Assembly (NCBI RefSeq): GCF_005049105.1
Contig: NZ_SUKA01000001.1
Span: forward strand, 868,001 to 932,000
DNA: 64,000 bases
Direction: 5' to 3'
From: Sphingobacterium alkalisoli
Lineage (GTDB): Bacteria > Bacteroidota > Bacteroidia > Sphingobacteriales > Sphingobacteriaceae
Program-made: the position numbers and the translations under genes
In this document: in pieces, positions 18,382 to 27,742 of the stretch
Position numbering within the stretch: the stretch's first letter is position 1
Layout of the letters: the number at the start of each line of letters is the position of its first letter
Notes under the pieces: generated by a model
What the model was told of the DNA's origin: nothing
The model's database searches: none
Seen by the model: only the letters and a program-made list of their open reading frames with translations

Positions 18382-19377
18382 ATGAGTTCAACACCTATAA
18401 CAAAAGAAACATATTTAGAGTGGTATAGATCCATGCTACTCATGCGTAAGTTTGAAGAAAAAGCTGGTCAACTGTATGGGCAGCAAAAAATCCGTGGTTT
18501 TTGTCACTTATACATAGGCCAAGAAGCGGTGGTAGCCGGGACTATTTCTGCAACGAAACCTGAAGATTCACTCATTACATCGTACCGTGACCACGCACAG
18601 GCGCTAGCAAAAGGGGTGTCTGCAAATGCATGCATGGCTGAATTATATGGTAAGGCTACGGGTTGTTCCAAAGGTAAAGGCGGTTCGATGCACTTTTTCT
18701 CCAAAGAACACAAGATGATGGGTGGTCATGGTATCGTAGGGGGGCAGATCCCACTAGGAGCCGGCATCGCATTTGCTGAAAAATACTTAGGCAACGATAA
18801 TGTGAATGTATGTTACATGGGGGACGGAGCTGTTCGTCAAGGTGCTTTCAACGAGACGTTAAATATGGCAATGTTATGGAAGTTGCCTGTCATATTTGTG
18901 TGTGAAAACAATGGTTATGCGATGGGGACGTCAGTAAAGCGCACAACTAATATGATGGACATCTACAAAATGGGTTTAGGCTTTGATATGCCGAGTATGC
19001 CTGTAGACGGTATGGATGTGGTGGCTGTGCACAATGCTATGGATGAGGCTGTTCAACGCGCGCGTGCAGGTGAAGGTCCTACTTTCTTAGAGATCCGTAC
19101 GTATCGTTATAAAGGTCACTCGATGTCTGACCCAGCAAAATATCGCACGAAGGAAGAACTTGAGGAATATAAAGGTCGTGATCCGTTGATTACGACTAAA
19201 GTCGCTATATTAGAAAATAACTATGCAGATGAGGCCTGGTTTAAGGAAGTAGAGGCAGAGATAAAATCTATCGTGGAAGAATCTGTAAAGTTTGCAGAGG
19301 AATCTCCATATCCTAGCGATAATGAACTGTACAATGATATTTATGTGCAAGAGGATTATCCTTTTATATTGGACTAA
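18382..19377 (+). CDS. pdhA: Pyruvate dehydrogenase E1 component, alpha subunit
   Basis: Thiamine-diphosphate-dependent decarboxylation of pyruvate, feeding acetyl groups to the E2 below. 331 residues with the TPP-binding motif from GDGAVRQGAF to CENNGYAMGTS, the phosphorylation-loop-like YRYKGHSMSDPAKYR, and the substrate-side GGSMHFF. The length fits a heterotetrameric E1 alpha. It is 47 bases upstream of pdhC. The matching E1 beta gene (pdhB) is not between them nor anywhere in the window. A branched-chain 2-oxoacid E1 is possible but less likely given the sequence. Confidence 0.92.
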   Translation: MSSTPITKETYLEWYRSMLLMRKFEEKAGQLYGQQKIRGFCHLYIGQEAVVAGTISATKPEDSLITSYRDHAQALAKGVSANACMAELYGKATGCSKGKGGSMHFFSKEHKMMGGHGIVGGQIPLGAGIAFAEKYLGNDNVNVCYMGDGAVRQGAFNETLNMAMLWKLPVIFVCENNGYAMGTSVKRTTNMMDIYKMGLGFDMPSMPVDGMDVVAVHNAMDEAVQRARAGEGPTFLEIRTYRYKGHSMSDPAKYRTKEELEEYKGRDPLITTKVAILENNYADEAWFKEVEAEIKSIVEESVKFAEESPYPSDNELYNDIYVQEDYPFILD

Positions 19378-19424
19378 TTCGTACTAATTACTTTAACATT
19401 TAAAGATATAATCTACTATAATAC

Positions 19425-21056
19425 ATGGCTGAAGTAGTAAAAATGCCGAAAATGAGCGACACCATGACTGAAGGTGTGATTGCTAAATGGCACAAAAAAG
19501 TCGGAGACAAAGTTAATTCGGGAGATCTTGTTGCAGAGATCGAAACAGACAAAGCGACAATGGACTTTGAGTCTTATCAGGAAGGTACCTTGTTGTATAT
19601 AGGCCCTAAAGAAGGTGAAGCTGTGGCAATAGATGCTATCATCGCTATTCTAGGTGAAGAAGGCGAAGCTTACGAAGCTTTGTTAACTGGAGAGTCAACA
19701 ACGGAAGCACCTAAGGACGAGCAAAAAAAAGAAGATGGCCCTTCTTCGGAAAGTAAATCGGAAACTGATGATACAGGCAAAACGATAACACCGGAAGAAT
19801 TGGATTGTACTGTTATTACTATGCCGTTATTAAGTGACACCATGAAAGAAGGTGTCATTGCACAATGGAATTTTAAAGTAGGTGATACCATTAAGTCTGA
19901 TGATGCAATCGCAGATGTGGAAACAGATAAAGCGACGATGGAAGTAACAGCTTATGCAGATGGTACTTTATTGTATGTCGGCTTGGAAGCTGGAGAAGCT
20001 GCAAAAGTGAATGATATTATTGCTATAGTTGGTCCTGCAGGTACTGATGTTACACCTTTATTGAATCAAAAGCCTGCTCCAGTGGTAGCTGCGGAAGAAA
20101 AATCTGAAGCTAAAGAAGTGAAATCCACGTCTGAATCTTCTTCTGTAAATAATTCATCATCATCAGATGATTCACGGGTAAAAGCCTCGCCTTTAGCACG
20201 TAAAATTGCAAAAGATAAGGGTATTAATTTAGATGATGTAAAAGGTTCGGCAGATGGTGGTCGGATTGTTAAGAAAGATGTAGAAAGTTTTGTTCCTACA
20301 ACTAAGGCTGCTCCATCCCAAGAAAATACGAAATCGGAAACGAAAGTGGTAAGTATTCCGCAATATGTTGGAGAAGAAAGATATACGGAGGCAAATGTTT
20401 CGCAAATGCGTAAAACAATTGCTCGTCGGTTAGGCGAATCGCTATTTACGGCGCCTCATTTCTATTTGACAGTAAGCATAGATATGGATAATGCAATTGC
20501 CGCACGTGCTCAGATTAATGATGTGGCCCCGGGAAAAGTATCATTCAATGATATCGTCATAAAAGCTGTAGCTATTGCATTAAAACAACACCTTGCGGTC
20601 AATTCGTCTTGGCAAGGAGATAAGATACGTTTTAATGAACACACGAATATTGGGGTAGCTATGGCTGTTGAAGATGGCTTGTTAGTTCCTGTCGTCCGCT
20701 TTGCAGATGGTAAATCCTTATCACATATTTCTGCTGAAGTTAAAGATTTTGCGCAGAAAGCTAAATCGAAAAAACTTCAGCCCTCAGATTGGGAGGGTTC
20801 GACATTTACAGTGTCTAACTTAGGTATGTTTGGTATTGATGAATTTACGTCTATTATCAATTCTCCTGATGGTGCGATTCTTTCTGTAGGAGCAATTCAA
20901 CAGGTTCCTGTCGTTAAAAATGGTGCTGTTGTTCCTGGCAACATAATGAAGTTGACATTAGGTTGTGATCACCGGGTAGTGGACGGTGCCACTGGTGCTC
21001 AATTTTTACAAACATTGAAGGGATTATTAGAAGCCCCAATCCGTTTATTAGCATAA
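19425..21056 (+). CDS. pdhC: Pyruvate dehydrogenase E2 (dihydrolipoamide acetyltransferase), two lipoyl domains
   Basis: Core of the pyruvate dehydrogenase complex, passing acetyl groups to CoA. 543 residues: lipoyl domain 1 (1-80, lipoyl-Lys43 in ETDKATM), lipoyl domain 2 (127-205, Lys169 in ETDKATM), flexible acidic and Ser-rich linkers, E1/E3-binding domain (about 252-288, KASPLARKIAKDKGI), and the catalytic domain with active His516 and Asp520 in DHRVVDG. All parts are intact. It ends at a strong terminator. Confidence 0.96.
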   Translation: MAEVVKMPKMSDTMTEGVIAKWHKKVGDKVNSGDLVAEIETDKATMDFESYQEGTLLYIGPKEGEAVAIDAIIAILGEEGEAYEALLTGESTTEAPKDEQKKEDGPSSESKSETDDTGKTITPEELDCTVITMPLLSDTMKEGVIAQWNFKVGDTIKSDDAIADVETDKATMEVTAYADGTLLYVGLEAGEAAKVNDIIAIVGPAGTDVTPLLNQKPAPVVAAEEKSEAKEVKSTSESSSVNNSSSSDDSRVKASPLARKIAKDKGINLDDVKGSADGGRIVKKDVESFVPTTKAAPSQENTKSETKVVSIPQYVGEERYTEANVSQMRKTIARRLGESLFTAPHFYLTVSIDMDNAIAARAQINDVAPGKVSFNDIVIKAVAIALKQHLAVNSSWQGDKIRFNEHTNIGVAMAVEDGLLVPVVRFADGKSLSHISAEVKDFAQKAKSKKLQPSDWEGSTFTVSNLGMFGIDEFTSIINSPDGAILSVGAIQQVPVVKNGAVVPGNIMKLTLGCDHRVVDGATGAQFLQTLKGLLEAPIRLLA

Positions 21057-21079
21057 TCAAATTTTAGTCAAAATACGGG

Positions 21080-21111
21080 GCCACTTTAAACAATAAAGTG
21101 GCTTCTTTTTT
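21080..21111 (+). terminator. Intrinsic terminator after pdhC
   Basis: A perfect 9-bp stem (21080-21088 with 21094-21102) with a 5-base loop is followed by TTCTTTTTT. It lies about 24 bases after the pdhC stop and overlaps the 5' end of the next open frame, showing that frame's first GTG is not a start codon. Confidence 0.92.
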
Positions 21112-21160
21112 AGTTGTTACCTTAGAAAAACGACTTAATAAATATCAAAATACATTTTCA

Positions 21161-22351
21161 TTGGTAAGATTTACATTACTTCAGTTTATTCTCATCCTTT
21201 CTCTTATTGGGTTGCTTAGTTGTTCAAGTGCTGAAAAAAAACAGACCGAAGTCGTACAAAAACAAGCAGAACTTGATAGTATAGCCCTAATCTATGATCA
21301 CACTCAAGCCGATACTCAGATTGATGAATTTATGATGAAATTGCATAAGAAATCTGGCTTTAATGGAAATGTACTTATTGCTAAGAAGGGCAAGATCATT
21401 TACCAAAATTCATTTGGATGGGCTGACTACCTGCATAGAGATAGTTTGAGAATTGATTCTAAATTTGAATTAGCCTCCGTGTCAAAACCAATGACTGCAC
21501 TTGCTGTTTTACAATTGGTGGATAAAGGAAAAATTAATTTGGAACAACAAGTTAGTGATTTTTTTCCTGGTTTCCCCTTTCAAGGCGTGACGGTTAAACA
21601 GCTTTTGACGCATCGTTCAGGTCTGCCCAACTATGTGTATTTTGTTGAAAAATTATGGCCGAATCGAAAGAAAGGAATGACCAACTTGGACGCTATTAAT
21701 TTATTAATCCAACATAAACCCACTCGATATGGCGCTCCCGATGGAAGATTTCACTATAATAATTCTAATTACATGATCCTTGCCGCAATAGTGGAGAAGA
21801 TTTCTGGACGTAGTTTTGGCGTTTACATGATGGAACATGTTTTTAAACCTGCCGGAATGAAAAACACGGCGGTTCTGTCTAAAGCGGTTTATGAAAAGAT
21901 TCCGACAGATGTGGTAGGGCATGATCGTACCTGGCGACGTTCGGTGGTTCAGGATTACTTAGATGGACCCGTTGGCGATAAAGGAACCTATAGTACGGTA
22001 CAGGATATGTATCTATTGGATATTGCCCTTCGCGAAGGAAGGTTACTAGACAAGTCAATTTTGGATTCTGCATATATTCCGCGAAGTGATGCGAAAAGGG
22101 GTGTCTTTAGCTATGGATATGGTTGGCGTACATTCACGCCAGCAAACGGACAAATCGTATATCATACAGGCTGGTGGCATGGGTTTAAAAACCTCTACGT
22201 TCGAGATTTAAAAAATGATATAACTATTGTTCTTTTGTCAAATTTTGTGAATAGTAGCTTAAATCAGTTGGATGACTTGTATAAAATCTTAGAAATGCCT
22301 ATTTTGAGACAAAATGCTTATAATGCAAGTGGAGATTTCGTCGTTAATTGA
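21161..22351 (+). CDS. Serine hydrolase lipoprotein (class C beta-lactamase/DD-peptidase fold)
   Basis: Penicillin-binding-protein-like hydrolase on the envelope; the substrate is unknown. Marks: SxxK as SVSK (ELASVSKPMTALA), YxN as YNN (FHYNNSNYM), and the third motif as HTG (YHTGWWHGF). The frame opens with GTG at 21098, but that lies inside the pdhC terminator. No ATG fits upstream of the signal peptide. TTG at 21161 gives MVRFTLLQFILILSLIGLLSC, a good lipoprotein signal with lipobox LLSC, and a product of about 396 residues. The start is inferred. Confidence 0.85.
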   Translation: MVRFTLLQFILILSLIGLLSCSSAEKKQTEVVQKQAELDSIALIYDHTQADTQIDEFMMKLHKKSGFNGNVLIAKKGKIIYQNSFGWADYLHRDSLRIDSKFELASVSKPMTALAVLQLVDKGKINLEQQVSDFFPGFPFQGVTVKQLLTHRSGLPNYVYFVEKLWPNRKKGMTNLDAINLLIQHKPTRYGAPDGRFHYNNSNYMILAAIVEKISGRSFGVYMMEHVFKPAGMKNTAVLSKAVYEKIPTDVVGHDRTWRRSVVQDYLDGPVGDKGTYSTVQDMYLLDIALREGRLLDKSILDSAYIPRSDAKRGVFSYGYGWRTFTPANGQIVYHTGWWHGFKNLYVRDLKNDITIVLLSNFVNSSLNQLDDLYKILEMPILRQNAYNASGDFVVN

Positions 22352-22366
22352 TTGTAATTAGATAAT

Positions 22367-22726
22367 ATGAAAAAAACTTTGATCTTAGGTGCAACTACAA
22401 ATACTACTCGGTATTCTTATTTGGTAGCGAACAAATTAGTACGTAAAGGACATCCTATTGTCAATGTAGGGCGTAAAGTAGGCGAGGTGGCTGGTGTTGT
22501 AATAGAGCCTGCGGAGACTATACATACGGATATCGATACTATAACAATGTATGTGGGGCCTCGGAATCAAGCACCCTATTACGATTATATTCTACAAACT
22601 AATCCAAAACGTGTGATCTTTAACCCAGGTTCTGAGAATCCTGATTTGCAGCAGAAATTGAAAGACGCAGGCATTGAAATAATAGAAGGTTGTACCTTAG
22701 TTATGTTGAATACGGGGCAGTTTTAG
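22367..22726 (+). CDS. CoA-binding domain protein (YccU-like)
   Basis: Single Rossmann-type CoA-binding domain of 119 residues with N-terminal GATTNTTRYSYLVANKL nucleotide loop and central HPIVNVGRK strand; the C-terminus has NPGSENPDL and EGCTLVML. Members bind CoA, but the cellular role is not established. It follows the serine hydrolase by 15 bases and may be co-transcribed. Confidence 0.88.
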   Translation: MKKTLILGATTNTTRYSYLVANKLVRKGHPIVNVGRKVGEVAGVVIEPAETIHTDIDTITMYVGPRNQAPYYDYILQTNPKRVIFNPGSENPDLQQKLKDAGIEIIEGCTLVMLNTGQF

Positions 22727-23113
22727 AAAAGAAAAAGTGCTAAAAGGAGCTGCGTAAGAACTCTTGAACGACTTTCGTTTCGAATAGAGCGAAAACGAAA
22801 TGGATCGGTTATAGATACTCTCAATAAAACACATATATTCTCTGACTTTTCGATTTTCTCGAAACTGACAGACAGCGTAAACGATTGGACGGGTTAAGTT
22901 ACGTTATTTAGTATTAAAAGATAAAGAGGATTCGCGGTTAACCTAGCTTTTGTTCAGGTATTATGTAGAATAGAGGTCGCAAGATTCATTTTATCATCTT
23001 TTCTAGTTTTCTGTATTTTTTGCTGGGTGTTGGATACATTTTGTTGCAGCCGCAGAACCCTATCTCGGTGGATGTAACGGAGCTGAGGTTTGGAAAAAAT
23101 AATTCATTAACTG
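22727..23113 (+). other. Intergenic region before the ribosomal superoperon
   Basis: About 390 bases between the CoA-binding protein and the rplC promoter. I see no open frame, tRNA or clear terminator. In other Bacteroidota I would expect fusA-rpsJ immediately upstream of rplC; neither is here, and I found no recognisable remnant of S10. Confidence 0.5.
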
Positions 23114-23144
23114 TTTGATAGTTATAAAATTATTTATACCTTTG
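23114..23144 (+). promoter_or_regulatory. Consensus promoter of the ribosomal protein superoperon
   Basis: TTTG (23114-23117), a 19-base spacer and TACCTTTG (23137-23144) match the Bacteroidota promoter consensus exactly. The predicted start near 23148 gives a leader of about 74 bases before rplC. It is the best promoter in the window. Confidence 0.85.
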
Positions 23145-23175
23145 CAGTCCCTTAGTGGGAATAGTATGTCTTGAG

Positions 23176-23193
23176 CGAAGCCCTACTGCTTCG
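23176..23193 (+). promoter_or_regulatory. Leader hairpin upstream of rplC
   Basis: A 6-bp stem CGAAGC/GCTTCG (23176-23181 with 23188-23193) with a 6-base loop lies in the predicted leader, 28 bases before the rplC ATG. It is a candidate site for ribosomal-protein autoregulation, but no known leader motif is recognised. Confidence 0.4.
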
Positions 23194-23221
23194 ATGGACT
23201 TTAATTAATTTATTTTATAAC

Positions 23222-23839
23222 ATGTCAGGAATTATTGGTAAAAAAGTAGGAATGACCAGCCTGTACAACGCAGAGGGTAAGAATATCCCTTGTACAGTGA
23301 TTGAGGCTGGACCGTGCGTGGTTACGCAGATACGTACGGAAGAAAAGGATGGCTATTCCGCTGTTCAATTAGGCTATGATGATGCCAAAGAAAAGAACAC
23401 GACGGCGCCTTTGAAAGGACACTTTGCAAAAGCAGGGGTGACTCCTAAGCGTAAACTGGTTGAATTCAAAACTTTTGAAGGAGAGAAGCAACTAGGAGAC
23501 ATCGTGGATGTCACACTTTTTGAAGAAGGAGAGTACGTAGATGTAGTCGGCACTTCTAAAGGTAAGGGTTTCCAAGGTGTAATGAAGCGTCACGGATTTG
23601 GTGGTGTAGGTGGTGCGACTCACGGTCAGCACAACAGACTACGCGCTCCAGGTTCATTAGGTGCTTCTTCTTGGCCTTCACGTGTATTCAAAGGAATGCG
23701 CATGGCAGGTCGTACAGGCGGTGAAAGGGTAAAAGTTCAAAACTTGCAAGTATTGAAAGTTTATGCTGATCAAAACCTAATTGTTGTTAGTGGTTCCATT
23801 CCAGGAGCTAAAGGTTCTTATGTAATCGTAGACAAATAG
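23222..23839 (+). CDS. rplC: 50S ribosomal protein L3
   Basis: Early-assembly large-subunit protein near the peptidyl-transferase centre. 205 residues from the ATG at 23222 ([12 protein letters not shown]). An upstream in-frame start at 23171 lies in the leader hairpin region and is rejected. The family signature around [20 protein letters not shown] is present. It is the first gene of the superoperon here, with rplD 5 bases downstream. rpsJ does not precede it. Confidence 0.97.
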   Translation: MSGIIGKKVGMTSLYNAEGKNIPCTVIEAGPCVVTQIRTEEKDGYSAVQLGYDDAKEKNTTAPLKGHFAKAGVTPKRKLVEFKTFEGEKQLGDIVDVTLFEEGEYVDVVGTSKGKGFQGVMKRHGFGGVGGATHGQHNRLRAPGSLGASSWPSRVFKGMRMAGRTGGERVKVQNLQVLKVYADQNLIVVSGSIPGAKGSYVIVDK

Positions 23840-23844
23840 TAGAG

Positions 23845-24474
23845 ATGGAAGTTAATGTATTAAATTTATCAGGTAAAGAAACAGGTGCCAAGGTGCAACT
23901 GCCTGAGTCAGTATTCGGCGTAAAGCCAAACGACCATGCGATCTATTTAGATGTGAAACAGTACTTAGCGAATCAACGTCAAGGAACTCACAAATCGAAA
24001 CAACGTAATGAAATCGCGGGTTCTACTCGTAAACTACACAAACAAAAAGGTACAGGTGGTGCTCGCGCGGGTTCTATCAAATCTCCATTGTTTAATGGTG
24101 GTGGCCGTGTATTTGGTCCACAACCTCGTGACTATAGCTTCAAGTTGAATAAAAAACTTAAGCAACTAGCACGTAAATCAGCGTTAAGTTACAAGGCACA
24201 GGAAAGTAACATTGTGGTATTGGATGCGGTGAGCTTCGATACAATCAAAACAAAAAACTATGTGTCTTTAATAAGCGCGTTGAACATTGCTGACGAAAAA
24301 ACATTGTTGGTTTTGTCAGCATATGATAACAATGTTTATTTATCAAGCAGAAACCTAAAGAAAGCAAAAGTTGTTGTAGCATCAGATTTAAATACATATG
24401 ATGTATTAAATGCTACTAAATTATTGTTGACTGCAGATTCTGTTAAAACTTTGGAGGAAGCATTAGCTAAGTAA
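23845..24474 (+). CDS. rplD: 50S ribosomal protein L4
   Basis: Large-subunit protein lining the exit tunnel and, in some bacteria, the autoregulator of the S10 operon. 209 residues. The tunnel loop is visible as [33 protein letters not shown], normal for the family. Whether it regulates this operon is unknown. Gaps are 5 bases to rplC and 1 base to rplW. Confidence 0.97.
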   Translation: MEVNVLNLSGKETGAKVQLPESVFGVKPNDHAIYLDVKQYLANQRQGTHKSKQRNEIAGSTRKLHKQKGTGGARAGSIKSPLFNGGGRVFGPQPRDYSFKLNKKLKQLARKSALSYKAQESNIVVLDAVSFDTIKTKNYVSLISALNIADEKTLLVLSAYDNNVYLSSRNLKKAKVVVASDLNTYDVLNATKLLLTADSVKTLEEALAK

Positions 24475-24475
24475 T

Positions 24476-24766
24476 ATGGAAATTATTAAAAAACCTATCT
24501 TAACTGAGAAAGCTTCAATAATGACGGAGAAATTAAACCGTTATGCTTTCAAAGTAGATCACAGAGCCAACAAAATTCAGATTAAATCAGCTATTGAGGA
24601 GATGTTCGGTGTTACAGTGTTAGCAGTGAATACAGCAGTAGTGGCTGGTAAAGCAAAGAGTCGCTACACGAAAGCGGGTTTTGTATCTGGAAGAGCTCCT
24701 AAATATAAAAAGGCCGTCATTACAATTAAGGACGGTGAAACTATTGACTTTTACAGTGTTATATAA
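24476..24766 (+). CDS. rplW: 50S ribosomal protein L23
   Basis: Exit-tunnel rim protein that docks trigger factor and SRP. 96 residues, with the typical [14 protein letters not shown] start and the [16 protein letters not shown] segment. One base separates it from rplD, so translation is probably coupled. Confidence 0.97.
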   Translation: MEIIKKPILTEKASIMTEKLNRYAFKVDHRANKIQIKSAIEEMFGVTVLAVNTAVVAGKAKSRYTKAGFVSGRAPKYKKAVITIKDGETIDFYSVI

Positions 24767-24771
24767 ATAGA

Positions 24772-25596
24772 ATGGCAGTTAAAAGATTCAAACCGGTAAC
24801 CCCTGGTACTCGTTTCAGAGTAGGTGCAGACTACTCTGATGTTACAACTAACGTTCCTGAAAAATCGTTGGTAGTAAAAATCAAGAAATCAGGCGGTCGT
24901 AATAATTCCGGTAAAATGACTATGCGTTATCTCGGTGGGGGACATAAAAAATCATACCGATTGATAGATTTCAAACGCGATAAAAAAGATATCCCCGCAA
25001 CAGTAGCAACGATTGAATACGATCCAAACCGTACTGCACGTATTGCATTATTGCACTATGCAGATGGTGAGAAACGTTACATTATTGCTCCAACTGGTCT
25101 TGTAGTAGGCCAAACTGTTGTCGCAGGTGACAAAGTTGCCCCAGAAGTAGGTAATACGTTACCATTAGCTAACATTCCTTTAGGTTCTATTATTCATAAT
25201 ATAGAATTGAACCCAGGTCAAGGAGGCTCGATTGCACGTTCGGCTGGTACATATGCGCAATTGTCGGCACGTGATGGTAAGTATGCAATCATTAAATTAC
25301 CGTCGAGTGAGACACGTATGATCTTATTGACATGTGTTGCTACTATCGGTTCCGTATCGAATGCTGAAAAATCTATTCAAGTTTTAGGTAAAGCAGGACG
25401 CAATCGCTGGTTAGGTCGTCGTCCTCGTGTACGTGGAGTAGCTATGAACCCGGTAGATCACCCTATGGGAGGTGGTGAAGGTCGTACTTCAGGAGGTCAT
25501 CCTCGTTCACGTACAGGTGTATTAGCTAAAGGCTTTAAGACCCGTTCGAAGAAGAAAATATCAAATCGTTACATCATTGAGAGAAGGAAAAAATAA
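24772..25596 (+). CDS. rplB: 50S ribosomal protein L2
   Basis: Core 23S rRNA-binding protein needed for subunit joining and peptidyl transfer. 274 residues. The conserved C-terminal [12 protein letters not shown] motif, including the essential His, is intact. Its stop overlaps the rpsS start by one base (TAATG). Confidence 0.98.
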   Translation: MAVKRFKPVTPGTRFRVGADYSDVTTNVPEKSLVVKIKKSGGRNNSGKMTMRYLGGGHKKSYRLIDFKRDKKDIPATVATIEYDPNRTARIALLHYADGEKRYIIAPTGLVVGQTVVAGDKVAPEVGNTLPLANIPLGSIIHNIELNPGQGGSIARSAGTYAQLSARDGKYAIIKLPSSETRMILLTCVATIGSVSNAEKSIQVLGKAGRNRWLGRRPRVRGVAMNPVDHPMGGGEGRTSGGHPRSRTGVLAKGFKTRSKKKISNRYIIERRKK

Positions 25597-25862
25597 TGGC
25601 TCGTTCAATTAAAAAAGGTCCTTATATCGATCACAACTTAGAGAGAAAAGTTCTTTCTATGAATGAAACTAACAAAAAGTCAGTTATCAAAACATGGTCT
25701 CGTAGATCTATGATTTCCCCTGATTTTGTTGGCCACACCTTCGCAGTGCACAATGGGAATAAATTTATTCCGGTTTATGTAACAGAGAATATGGTAGGTC
25801 ACAAGCTTGGAGAATTCGCGCCTACGCGTACATTCAGAGGCCACGCAGAAAAGAAAAAATAA
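25596..25862 (+). CDS. rpsS: 30S ribosomal protein S19
   Basis: Small-subunit head protein next to S13. 88 residues, with the signature from [20 protein letters not shown] to [13 protein letters not shown]. Start overlaps the rplB stop. Confidence 0.97.
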   Translation: MARSIKKGPYIDHNLERKVLSMNETNKKSVIKTWSRRSMISPDFVGHTFAVHNGNKFIPVYVTENMVGHKLGEFAPTRTFRGHAEKKK

Positions 25863-25868
25863 TAGGTA

Positions 25869-26297
25869 ATGGAAGCAACAAAAAAACTCAAAAAATCTGT
25901 CTTAATTAGACAGCGCAAAGAGCAGGAAAAAGCTCAAGTAGGAGGAGCTTCTACTGCCAAGTTATTGAACTGCCCTACTTCACCTCGCAAAATGCGTTTA
26001 GTCGTGGATCTAATCCGTGGCGAAAAAGTGGAAAATGCATTATACATTCTTAAGCACTCAAGTAAAGAAGCTGCTGGTCGTGTTGAAAAATTATTATTAT
26101 CAGCGATCAAAAACTGGGAAACTGAAAATGAAGGTACTTCATTAGAGAATTCTGCTTTATTTGTGAAAGAGGTGTCAGTAGGTGGAGGCCGTCAATTAAA
26201 AAGATTACGTCCGGCTCCACAGGGTCGTGGATATAGAATTCGCAAGCGTTCTAACCACGTGACGTTGGTAGTAGATAGTTTAAACGTTAACAACTAA
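25869..26297 (+). CDS. rplV: 50S ribosomal protein L22
   Basis: Exit-tunnel protein. 142 residues, longer than the roughly 110 typical elsewhere because of a basic N-terminal extension of about 30 residues ([19 protein letters not shown]). The core with [15 protein letters not shown] and the C-terminal [17 protein letters not shown] is intact. The start is kept at 25869 because it follows rpsS by six bases; an internal start is not obvious. Confidence 0.95.
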   Translation: MEATKKLKKSVLIRQRKEQEKAQVGGASTAKLLNCPTSPRKMRLVVDLIRGEKVENALYILKHSSKEAAGRVEKLLLSAIKNWETENEGTSLENSALFVKEVSVGGGRQLKRLRPAPQGRGYRIRKRSNHVTLVVDSLNVNN

Positions 26298-26308
26298 TTT
26301 ATTATAGA

Positions 26309-27109
26309 ATGGGACAAAAAGCAAATCCAATAGGTAGCAGATTAGGGATCATCAAAGGATGGGACTCTAATTGGTTCGGAGGAAAAAACTATTCCGATAA
26401 ATTAGTTGAAGATGAGAAAATCAGAAAATATCTTTCTGTGCGTATTGCGAAAGGTGGTGTAGCAAAAGTTGTTATTGAAAGAACGTTGAAACGCATCACA
26501 GTTACTATCCATACAGCTCGTCCGGGTATCGTTATCGGTAAGGGAGGTCAGGAAGTTGACAAGATCAAAGAAGAATTGAAGAAATTGACCAAGAAAGATG
26601 TTCAAATCAATATTTTCGAGATCAAACGTCCTGAACTTGATGCTAAATTAGTAGCCGAAGGCGTTGCTAAACAATTAGAAGCGCGTATTTCATTCCGTCG
26701 TGCAATGAAAACATCAATAGCTTCTACTATGCGTATGGGCGCAGAAGGAATCAAAATTATGTGTTCTGGCCGTTTAGGTGGTGCTGAAATGGCGCGTACT
26801 GAGCAGTACAAAGAAGGAAGAACTCCTTTACACACATTGCGTGCTGATATTGACTATGCTTTAGTGGAAGCATTAACTACCTACGGTAAGATTGGTGTCA
26901 AAGTTTGGATATGTAAAGGTGAAGTTTATGGTAAGCGTGACTTGTCTCCAAACATTGGTCAAACTTCAGGCGTAAAATCACGCGGTGGTAATGAAGGTGG
27001 TGGTGTTGATCGTCGTGATAACCGCGGTGGAGGTAACCGAGGAGGTCGTCGTGACAACAACACAAACAACAATCGTGGTGGTAGCCGTGGTGGAGCAAAA
27101 AGAGGGTAA
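26309..27109 (+). CDS. rpsC: 30S ribosomal protein S3 with Arg/Gly/Asn-rich tail
   Basis: mRNA-entry protein of the small subunit. 266 residues: KH domain with [14 protein letters not shown] and C-terminal domain with [29 protein letters not shown] are normal. After about residue 223 the protein ends in a low-complexity tail of RGG, RRDN and NNN repeats (bases 26978-27106) that is not part of the conserved fold. Confidence 0.96.
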   Translation: MGQKANPIGSRLGIIKGWDSNWFGGKNYSDKLVEDEKIRKYLSVRIAKGGVAKVVIERTLKRITVTIHTARPGIVIGKGGQEVDKIKEELKKLTKKDVQINIFEIKRPELDAKLVAEGVAKQLEARISFRRAMKTSIASTMRMGAEGIKIMCSGRLGGAEMARTEQYKEGRTPLHTLRADIDYALVEALTTYGKIGVKVWICKGEVYGKRDLSPNIGQTSGVKSRGGNEGGGVDRRDNRGGGNRGGRRDNNTNNNRGGSRGGAKRG

Positions 27110-27164
27110 TTAAATAATTTAGATTTTAAAATATCTGTATTAACAGATTATAATAAATACGAAC

Positions 27165-27587
27165 ATGTTACAGCCAAAAAGAACGAAGTTCAGAAAGATG
27201 CAGAAAGGCCGTATGAAAGGTAACGCTTCTCGTGGAGCGGAGTTAGCTTTCGGTTCTTTCGGTATCAAAACATTGGAGCAAGCATGGATCACTAGCCGTC
27301 AGATCGAGGCAGCTCGTATCGCCGTTACACGTTTCATGAAGCGTGAAGGCCAAGTGTGGATCCGTATCTTCCCTGATAAACCTGTTACGAAAAAACCTGC
27401 AGAGGTACGTATGGGTAAAGGTAAAGGTGCTCCAGAATACTGGGTTGCAGTAGTACGCCCAGGCCGTATGTTATTTGAAGCAGAAGGGGTGCCTTTAGAA
27501 GTAGCTAAAGAAGCATTGCGCCTTGCAGCTCAAAAATTGCCGGTTCAAACTAAGTTTGTAATACGTAGAGATTACGTAGAAGCATAA
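27165..27587 (+). CDS. rplP: 50S ribosomal protein L16
   Basis: Large-subunit protein at the A-site/5S rRNA side. 140 residues with [25 protein letters not shown] and [18 protein letters not shown]. It lies 55 bases after rpsC and is followed by an unusually long 155-base gap before rpmC. Confidence 0.97.
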   Translation: MLQPKRTKFRKMQKGRMKGNASRGAELAFGSFGIKTLEQAWITSRQIEAARIAVTRFMKREGQVWIRIFPDKPVTKKPAEVRMGKGKGAPEYWVAVVRPGRMLFEAEGVPLEVAKEALRLAAQKLPVQTKFVIRRDYVEA

Positions 27588-27617
27588 TAATAGAGTTTGG
27601 TAATGTCAATAGTTTAA

Positions 27618-27642
27618 GCCTTACGGCCGTTACCCGTAAGGC
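27618..27642 (+). other. GC-rich hairpin after rplP, inside the ribosomal operon
   Basis: An 8-bp stem GCCTTACG/CGTAAGGC (27618-27625 with 27635-27642) with a 9-base loop, about 30 bases after the rplP stop. No T-run follows, so read-through is expected. It may be a processing site, a stability element or a regulatory site. Confidence 0.55.
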
Positions 27643-27687
27643 GTTATATAAGCAGAATTGATAACCCAACATTAACTGAAACTGAAA

Positions 27688-27720
27688 ATGAAATCATTCG
27701 AGTAGTCGAGAAGGTTTCAT
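27688..27720 (+). other. Second hairpin in the rplP-rpmC gap
   Basis: Outer arms ATGAAA/TTTCAT (27688-27693 with 27715-27720) enclose an inner stem TCGA-GTAG-TCGA (27698-27709). It stands 22 bases before the rpmC start and completes a two-hairpin element in a gap that is absent in most bacteria. Confidence 0.45.
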
Positions 27721-27742
27721 CGGGATCAGTCAAAAATTAATA

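Noticed and set aside
21098..21160. GTG start and first 21 codons of the serine hydrolase frame
   Set aside because: The GTG lies inside the pdhC terminator hairpin, and the predicted signal peptide begins later.
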